A stretch of 64,000 nt of DNA from an uncultured Clostridium sp. (GTDB lineage Bacteria > Bacillota > Clostridia > Lachnospirales > Lachnospiraceae): contig USJW01000002.1 in assembly GCA_900555045.1 (NCBI GenBank), positions 1-64,000 on the forward strand, in the 5' to 3' direction. Of this stretch, positions 60,287 through 64,000 are shown piece after piece. Every line of letters begins with the position of its first letter. The first letter of the stretch is position 1. The notes under the pieces were generated by a model, which saw only the letters and a program-made list of their open reading frames with translations, searched no databases and was not told the origin of the DNA. Both the position numbers and the translations under genes were made by a program.

Positions 60287-63200
60287 ATGGTGCAGAGGGA
60301 AAAATCAGATAGTTTTGTGTTTGACAACCGTGAATGGACGGAGTATGTTCTGAACACCTCCGCCCTGGGAATCTGGAGCATGGTGACCGACCGCGGGATG
60401 CGGGAGGCAAAAATGTATGTCGACCGGACGATGGCGAAGCTCCTAGGCATCACGGAGCCGCTGTCCCCGGAGGAATGTTTTGAGTACTGGTATAAGCGGA
60501 TCAACCGCGGCAACTACTCCTACGTGAATGAGGCGATGGGGCGGATGTTTGCGACCGACAAGCTGTGCGAGGTCCAATACACCTGGAACCATCCCGAGTG
60601 GGGGGATATCCCGGTCCGCTGCGCGGGGAAGGTGCACGAGCTGAGGGACGGCCTGTATCTGGTCAGCGGATATCACCAGAATATGGCGAATCTGGACCAG
60701 ATGAAGCGGTGGTCCCTAAACATGGGTTGGCAGGAGATTTTCGAGTACAACGTGACCAGCCGCACGGCCCTGGTGTACACGGACCGGATGCTCACCTACG
60801 GCGGGAAGCGCCAGATCCGGAATTTCCCACAGAGCTGGATCGACGACGGGATTGTGCACCCGGATTTTAAGGAGGCGTTTTTGCAGTCCTTTGAGGCTGT
60901 GAAACAGGGCGAGGAGCAGAGCTTCTGCGAGCTGCGTCTTAAAAACCAGGAGCGCGAGTACAGCTGGTTCCGCCTGGAGTTGGAGGTGACCGGCAGCGAT
61001 GAGGGGCGGCCTGAGATTATCCTGGGCCGCTTGGACGACATCTCCAAGCAGAAGGCGGTGGAGATCGCCTACATACGGGAAAAACGGCTGAACCGGGCGA
61101 TTCTGGGGGACACGACGGCTTACGCGGAGGTGAACCTGACGAAGAACCGGGTGGAGCGCGTCGGGGGAGCCTGGAATCTCTACGATAAGATTTCCGAGAG
61201 CCAGAGCTATGAGCAGATTATTTTGGAGGGCGCGCGCCACAAGGTTTACAGCAAGGATCGCCGCAAATATCTGGAATTTATGAGCGTCAAGAACCTGCTC
61301 GCGTGCTACCGGCGGGGAAGCGAGAAGGTGGAGGCAGAGTACCGGCGGATGACCGAGCTGAGCGACCAGTGCTGGTTCCGCCACACCATACACCTGTACC
61401 GGGACTCCCAGAACGGGGATGTGATGGCATTAAACTGCCTGACCAGCGTCGACAAGGAAAAGCGTATGGAGGAGGCCGCCAGGGAGCGGGCCGCCAACTG
61501 GGACCACACGGACCTGGAGGATGCGTTCGACCGGTTCCTCTCGGAGGAGGCGGACATGGCCTACCTGGTGGATCCGCAGACCTACGAGCTGGTGTGCGGG
61601 AATCTGGCCTTCTATCGGCGTATGGGGAAGACCGGGCGGGAGTGCAACGGCAGAAAGTGCTATGAGCTGCTCTACGGCCGCTCCAGGCCCTGCGTGTTCT
61701 GTCCGAACCGGAACTGGAGCCTGGACCGGATCAGCATCTGGGAGAACTACAACCCGTTTTTGAGCCAGCATTTTCTGATGAAGAACCGGTTGGTGGAGTG
61801 GAAGGGGAACACCCTCCTTCTTGCCTTCGCCATCGACGTGAAGGACGGGGGGACGGAGGCCGGCCCGGGGATGTCCCAGGTGAACTGTGTGGTGAACAAC
61901 CGCGTTATCAGCTGTATTTACGGGATGGCGGAGGCGGCCGACTGCGAGGACGCCCTGCGCTGTGCTGCGGATACCGTGGCGGCGCACTACAAGCCCTCAC
62001 ATATCCGTATCGCGCTGCCGCGGGATAATGGCTTTGGCTACGAGTGCGTGATCGGATGGGACAACCCTGACTCAGGGGAGCTGGGGCGGCCCATGGAACA
62101 GCACCTGGAGGAATGGCTGAGCAGAACCCTGCCGTCCGCGTGCCGGGTGGTGGACGGGGCGCAGGAGATCCTTCCGGAGTCCTTCGAGGTCTATCAGGAT
62201 ATGGAGGAGCAGAATGTAGGCAGCCTGTTTGTGGCGCCCACGGTGATATCGGGCGACGCGGTGGGGTATCTGGTGCTCATGGACCGGGACCGCCAGCAGT
62301 CGTTGCAGCTGATCGAGACGCTGTCCTACTTTGTGGGAAGGGAGATCCGGCATCGGCAGGATGAGGAGCGGCTCGCGTACAGCATCTACCACGATGCGTT
62401 GACCGGGCTGTTGAACCGCAGCAGCTACGACTCCTACCGCAGGGATTACCGCCGCGATGCGATCTCCTCGGTGGGTGTGATCTGCGCGGATATCAACGAT
62501 CTGCGCGCGGTGAACGAGACGCAGGGGACCGCATTCGGGGATGAGCTGATCCGGCGCCTGGCGACGATTCTGAGAAAGCATTTCTCGGAGGACCGGCTGT
62601 TTCGGCTGAACAGCAACGAATTTGACGCGGTGTTAGAGGACTGCCCTCAGGAGGAGTTTGAGCGGAAGCTGGCCTCCCTAAAGGGGGAGCTTCTGGAAGA
62701 ATCCGGCCTGTCGGTGTCGGTCGGCAGCGTGTGGGACGACCGGGAAAAGAGCCTGGACGATGTTCAGAAGCAGGCGGTGGAGATGATGCGGTTGGAAAAG
62801 CTGCGTTATTACGAGGAGAGCCCAAAGCGAAAGGGAATCGGGCGCGCGGAGTGCGTGCGCCAGCTGCTCTCGGCCATCGACCGGCGGGCCTTCCGGGTAT
62901 TTTTGCAGCCAAAGGTCTCCCTGGAGACCGGGAAGCTGACCGGGGCCGAGGCGCTGATCCGATACTGGGACCGGGAAAAAGGACTGATTCCGCCGGTGAA
63001 CTTTATCGGTTTTCTGGAGCGTGAGAATTTGATCGAGTATGTGGATCTCTTCGTCCTGGAGGAGGTCTGCCGCCTGATGGAGCGGTGGGACCGTCTGGGG
63101 CGCAGGCTCATACTGTCGTTCAACTTTTCGCGCATCACCCTTTTAAGTAAGGACATCGTCAGCAGTGCAGAGTCCATCGTCAAAAAGTACCAGGTGGACC

Positions 63201-63598
63201 GCAGCCGCCTGGAGATCGAGGTCACGGAGAGCATCGGCGAGCTGGGCAAGGACACGGCCTGCAAGGCCTTAAGACAGTTTAAGAAGCTGGGATACCGGAT
63301 ATCGCTGGACGACTTCGGGACCAAATATAGCAATTTGGCGGTTCTCTCGGATGTGGAATTCGACGTGCTAAAGCTGGACAAGAGCCTGATTGATAAGATC
63401 TGCGACGACCGGGTCAGCCTCCAGGTAGTCCGCCACATGGTGTCCATGTGCAGGGATTTAAAGATCCGTACAGTGGCCGAGGGCGTGGAGGAGGAGTCCC
63501 AGGAGACGCTTCTGTGCGAGGCCCGCTGCGAGGTCGGCCAGGGGTACCGATATGGGAAGCCCATGGGGGAAGATGAGTTTGAGGAAAAGTTCTTTTGA
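60287..63598 (+). CDS. PAS / degenerate GGDEF / EAL signalling protein
   Basis: The 1103-aa protein has PAS-like sensor regions (residues about 20-270 and 400-530, including CYELLYGRSRPCVFCPN with three cysteines), a GAF-like segment (about 540-680), a GGDEF-type domain (about 690-845) and an EAL domain (about 860-1103). The diguanylate cyclase signature reads LNSNEF in place of GGDEF (about residue 775), so synthesis of cyclic-di-GMP is unlikely. The EAL domain keeps its catalytic set: EALIRYW, IEVTES, LDDFGTKYSN, LKLDKS, AEGVEEE. It is predicted to be a cytosolic phosphodiesterase whose sensory input is unknown. No membrane segment is seen. Confidence 0.88.
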   Translation: MVQREKSDSFVFDNREWTEYVLNTSALGIWSMVTDRGMREAKMYVDRTMAKLLGITEPLSPEECFEYWYKRINRGNYSYVNEAMGRMFATDKLCEVQYTWNHPEWGDIPVRCAGKVHELRDGLYLVSGYHQNMANLDQMKRWSLNMGWQEIFEYNVTSRTALVYTDRMLTYGGKRQIRNFPQSWIDDGIVHPDFKEAFLQSFEAVKQGEEQSFCELRLKNQEREYSWFRLELEVTGSDEGRPEIILGRLDDISKQKAVEIAYIREKRLNRAILGDTTAYAEVNLTKNRVERVGGAWNLYDKISESQSYEQIILEGARHKVYSKDRRKYLEFMSVKNLLACYRRGSEKVEAEYRRMTELSDQCWFRHTIHLYRDSQNGDVMALNCLTSVDKEKRMEEAARERAANWDHTDLEDAFDRFLSEEADMAYLVDPQTYELVCGNLAFYRRMGKTGRECNGRKCYELLYGRSRPCVFCPNRNWSLDRISIWENYNPFLSQHFLMKNRLVEWKGNTLLLAFAIDVKDGGTEAGPGMSQVNCVVNNRVISCIYGMAEAADCEDALRCAADTVAAHYKPSHIRIALPRDNGFGYECVIGWDNPDSGELGRPMEQHLEEWLSRTLPSACRVVDGAQEILPESFEVYQDMEEQNVGSLFVAPTVISGDAVGYLVLMDRDRQQSLQLIETLSYFVGREIRHRQDEERLAYSIYHDALTGLLNRSSYDSYRRDYRRDAISSVGVICADINDLRAVNETQGTAFGDELIRRLATILRKHFSEDRLFRLNSNEFDAVLEDCPQEEFERKLASLKGELLEESGLSVSVGSVWDDREKSLDDVQKQAVEMMRLEKLRYYEESPKRKGIGRAECVRQLLSAIDRRAFRVFLQPKVSLETGKLTGAEALIRYWDREKGLIPPVNFIGFLERENLIEYVDLFVLEEVCRLMERWDRLGRRLILSFNFSRITLLSKDIVSSAESIVKKYQVDRSRLEIEVTESIGELGKDTACKALRQFKKLGYRISLDDFGTKYSNLAVLSDVEFDVLKLDKSLIDKICDDRVSLQVVRHMVSMCRDLKIRTVAEGVEEESQETLLCEARCEVGQGYRYGKPMGEDEFEEKFF

Positions 63599-63641
63599 TT
63601 GACAGATAAAGATTGTGAGCGCCAGGAGGGCGCAAGGGGAA

Positions 63642-63679
63642 AGAAGGCCCGGACGATGGAGTGTGCGTCCGGGCCTTCT
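63642..63679. terminator. Hairpin between the EAL gene and the right-edge gene
   Basis: AGAAGGCCCGGAC (63642-63654) pairs with GTCCGGGCCTTCT (63667-63679). No clear T run follows on either strand, though it lies between two converging genes. Confidence 0.65.
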
Positions 63680-63685
63680 AAAAAG

Positions 63686-64000
63686 TTATACATTTTTAAT
63701 TGTTTCAAACGCCAAGCCGAAGTGATACCATGTATGATGCTCCAGCTCCATCATATCGCAGCCAGGTACCTGGGCCTTAATGGCTTCCTTGAAACGGCCT
63801 ACGAAAGCATCGGAGCTGAACTTACCATCTACAATATAGGCGGCCTTCGCCTCTTCAGAAAGCATCAGGTTGACCAAATCGGGCCTGCTGTTAAAGAGTG
63901 GGGCGGTCATATCGTGGTGATGAGGGATCACAACCTTGGCGCCCATAGCTTTCACCATATCCGCAAAGGCGGAAGGATCCTGTTTGGGGCTCAGGTGCAT
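63686..64000 (-). CDS. MBL-fold hydrolase, C-terminal part (cut by the window edge)
   Basis: The last 104 codons of a leftward gene; its start lies beyond the window. Residues VVIPHHHDM hold metal-type histidines, and the tail has ELEHHTWYHF. This fits an UlaG-like metallo-beta-lactamase-fold protein (lactonase or phosphodiesterase), but the diagnostic HxHxDH motif would be outside the window, so the assignment is tentative. The Met at the edge is probably internal. Confidence 0.6.
   Translation of the reverse strand: MHLSPKQDPSAFADMVKAMGAKVVIPHHHDMTAPLFNSRPDLVNLMLSEEAKAAYIVDGKFSSDAFVGRFKEAIKAQVPGCDMMELEHHTWYHFGLAFETIKNV

Overview
The window looks like chromosome from a spore-forming, anaerobic, gut-type Clostridia, most likely a Lachnospiraceae of the Enterocloster/Lachnoclostridium kind. 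This is inferred from the cotJABC spore-coat operon, a fermentative AdhE under a Rex-like operator, an S-box (SAM-I) riboswitch on metK, a BirA-controlled bioY, strong AAGGAGG ribosome sites, consensus TTGACA-17-TATAAT promoters, and moderately high GC (roughly 55-60% by eye). No rRNA, tRNA, CRISPR array, prophage or plasmid origin was seen.

Left part (1-6660): a membrane-anchored protein with a degenerate C39-like tail, murA, and a secreted 5'-nucleotidase with an inserted LysM domain. 6733-14067: a GntR-controlled catabolic operon (APC permease, two paralogous GalD-like enolase-superfamily dehydratases, a DUF401 carrier and a LarA-like hydroxyacid racemase) with the same 16-bp operator at the operon promoter and at the regulator's own promoter. 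14124-22128: a divergent LysR gene and a spermidine/putrescine-type ABC importer co-transcribed with adenine deaminase and a second purine-type amidohydrolase. 22354-32220: an accessory stretch with an AraC regulator, an Rpn-nuclease remnant, a MATE pump, an MBL hydrolase, a third dehydratase with an SLC13-type carrier, two tandem LysR genes and another MATE pump.

32260-33786: metK with a full S-box leader. 34303-41006: a mannose-family PTS operon in which the EII genes are interleaved with a NagA-type and a ChbG-type deacetylase, next to a PRD regulator; this suggests uptake of an N-acetylated amino sugar or its glycoside. 41158-43888: adhE. 45445-47164: a complete IS4-family insertion with 16-bp ends and a 10-bp target duplication, its transposase stopped by one ochre codon. 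47176-49420: bioY and gdhA. 49511-56150: a GH28 enzyme with SLH-like repeats, a small cell-wall-repeat protein, a third MATE pump, a lipase-like hydrolase and an NSS transporter. 56280-59119: cotJABC and aspA. 59369-64000: an AraC regulator, a large PAS/degenerate-GGDEF/EAL protein, and an MBL protein cut by the window edge.

The most system-like candidate is the 6733-14067 locus: one racemase between two stereo-variant dehydratases with two different carriers, all wired to one operator. The oddest non-coding signals are a 246-nt palindrome (34040-34285) and a repeat cassette shared by two convergent gene junctions (23753-23861 and 33922-34289).
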